This document shows positions 13,742 to 14,370 of a stretch of 14,370 nt of DNA, in pieces (the stretch's first letter is position 1; every line of letters starts with the position of its first letter). The stretch covers positions 1-14,370 of the forward strand of contig CAKVCF010000007.1 in assembly GCA_934725795.1 (NCBI GenBank), in the 5' to 3' direction. The translations under genes were made by a program, and so were the position numbers. The notes under the pieces are model-generated. The model was not told where the DNA came from. It did no database searches and saw only the letters and a program-made list of their open reading frames with translations. The stretch comes from an uncultured Clostridia bacterium (GTDB taxonomy: Bacteria > Bacillota > Clostridia > Christensenellales > UBA1242).

Positions 13742-14370
13742 ATGGAATTAACAAATATGTTACTTTCTGTTAGCCCTGCACTTGCAACAATTTTATGTAT
13801 TATTATGCTTTTGGTTGGCGGTGGCGCTGGTTTTGGCGTTACAGCGTTTGTTATTAACAAAAAAACCAAATCAACACGCGCAAATGCGGATAAAATTTTG
13901 GAAGAAGCACGTTTGCAAGCAGAAAAGATTAAAAAAGATCAAGTTGAACAAACAAACAAAGAAATTGATGTGCTTAAATCAACCTTTGAACGTGAAAATC
14001 GTGAAAGAAGGGAAGAAGCAAAACGCAGTGAAGAGCGTCTTTATGCACGTGAAGAATTGCTTTCTAAACGTGAAACAGCATTAGATAAAAAAGTTGATGA
14101 ACTTGAAGCTAGTAAAGAGCGTATTCACAATCAAATTGAAGCGTTAAACAGCAAAGAAGCAGCTTTGGACGATATGCAAGAAAGCATTGTTAAAGAACTT
14201 GAAAAAGTAAGCGGTATGACAAAAGACCAAGCAAAGCAAGTTATTATTGACCGCTACACTGAAGAAGCAAAAATTGACGCTGTTAAAATTGCAAAAGAAA
14301 TTGAAGACAAAGCAAAAGAAGAAGCCGATAAAAAGGCAAGGAATATTATCACATTGGCAATACAAAAATG
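13742..14370 (+). CDS. rny: Ribonuclease Y, N-terminal part (truncated by the window edge)
   Basis: 209 codons are visible and the frame stays open at the edge. An N-terminal membrane segment (about 13-38, with LLVGGGAGFGVTAFVI) is followed by a long charged coiled coil (about 45-155). Then comes the segment leading into the KH domain: VSGMTKDQAKQVIIDRY (156-172), EIEDKAKEEADKKARNIITL (186-205) and AIQK. This matches RNase Y, the membrane-anchored endonuclease that starts mRNA decay in Bacillota. The catalytic KH and HD domains lie beyond the window. AGGA (13731-13734) seven bases upstream supports the start. Confidence 0.93.
   Translation, partial: MELTNMLLSVSPALATILCIIMLLVGGGAGFGVTAFVINKKTKSTRANADKILEEARLQAEKIKKDQVEQTNKEIDVLKSTFERENRERREEAKRSEERLYAREELLSKRETALDKKVDELEASKERIHNQIEALNSKEAALDDMQESIVKELEKVSGMTKDQAKQVIIDRYTEEAKIDAVKIAKEIEDKAKEEADKKARNIITLAIQK

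Noticed and set aside
13782..14084. Lys-rich plus-strand frame inside rny
   Set aside because: The RNase Y frame from 13742 has the membrane segment, coiled coil and family signature; this is an out-of-frame shadow.

Overview
The window looks like the chromosome of a low-GC, endospore-forming member of the Bacillota, most like the Clostridia. It carries spoIIAA-spoIIAB-sigF, a three-gene spoVAC-AD-AE operon, yunB, a NifS/IscS-type cysteine desulfurase paired with thiI, and the start of rny. All genes read with the standard code (TAA, TAG and TGA are all used as stops). I cannot name the species.

Layout. Positions 1-242 hold the 3' part of a tRNA-Tyr and a complete tRNA-Thr with its own promoter and terminator. 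Positions 402-574 hold a probable structured non-coding RNA on the minus strand, with an extended -10 promoter and a rho-independent terminator. Next come a membrane-anchored double zinc-ribbon protein (813-1844), a strong terminator, and the tightly packed sigma-F operon (1978-3453). In B. subtilis the spoVA operon lies directly after sigF. Here about 4.7 kb intervene: an AT-rich three-gene cassette (3624-6076) and a convergent, minus-strand gene for a 623-residue low-complexity lipoprotein (6151-8022). The spoVA genes (8257-10275), yunB (10430-11080), the desulfurase-thiI pair (11120-13382), a regulatory-looking intergenic region and the 5' part of rny (13742 to the edge) complete the window.

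How the parts fit. SpoIIAA, SpoIIAB and sigma-F switch on forespore transcription. SpoVAC, SpoVAD and SpoVAE load and release dipicolinic acid. YunB is a sporulation protein. The lipoprotein gene has a perfect match to the sigma-G -10 consensus (CATACTA), so it may be an unrecognised forespore or spore-envelope protein. The desulfurase and ThiI together would make 4-thiouridine in tRNA.

The most novel part is the cassette at 3624-6076. Its first protein has a RelB/DinJ-like ribbon-helix-helix start joined to about 150 unrecognised residues. Its second has an unrecognised 165-residue N-terminal region joined to an apparently intact ADP-ribosylglycohydrolase. Its third is a small unrecognised protein. 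The genes are almost contiguous, preceded by a sigma-A promoter and tandem 20-bp-spaced repeats that could be operators, and closed by a perfect 12-bp terminator. A self-regulated ADP-ribosylation, conflict or defence module is a reasonable hypothesis but is not demonstrated.
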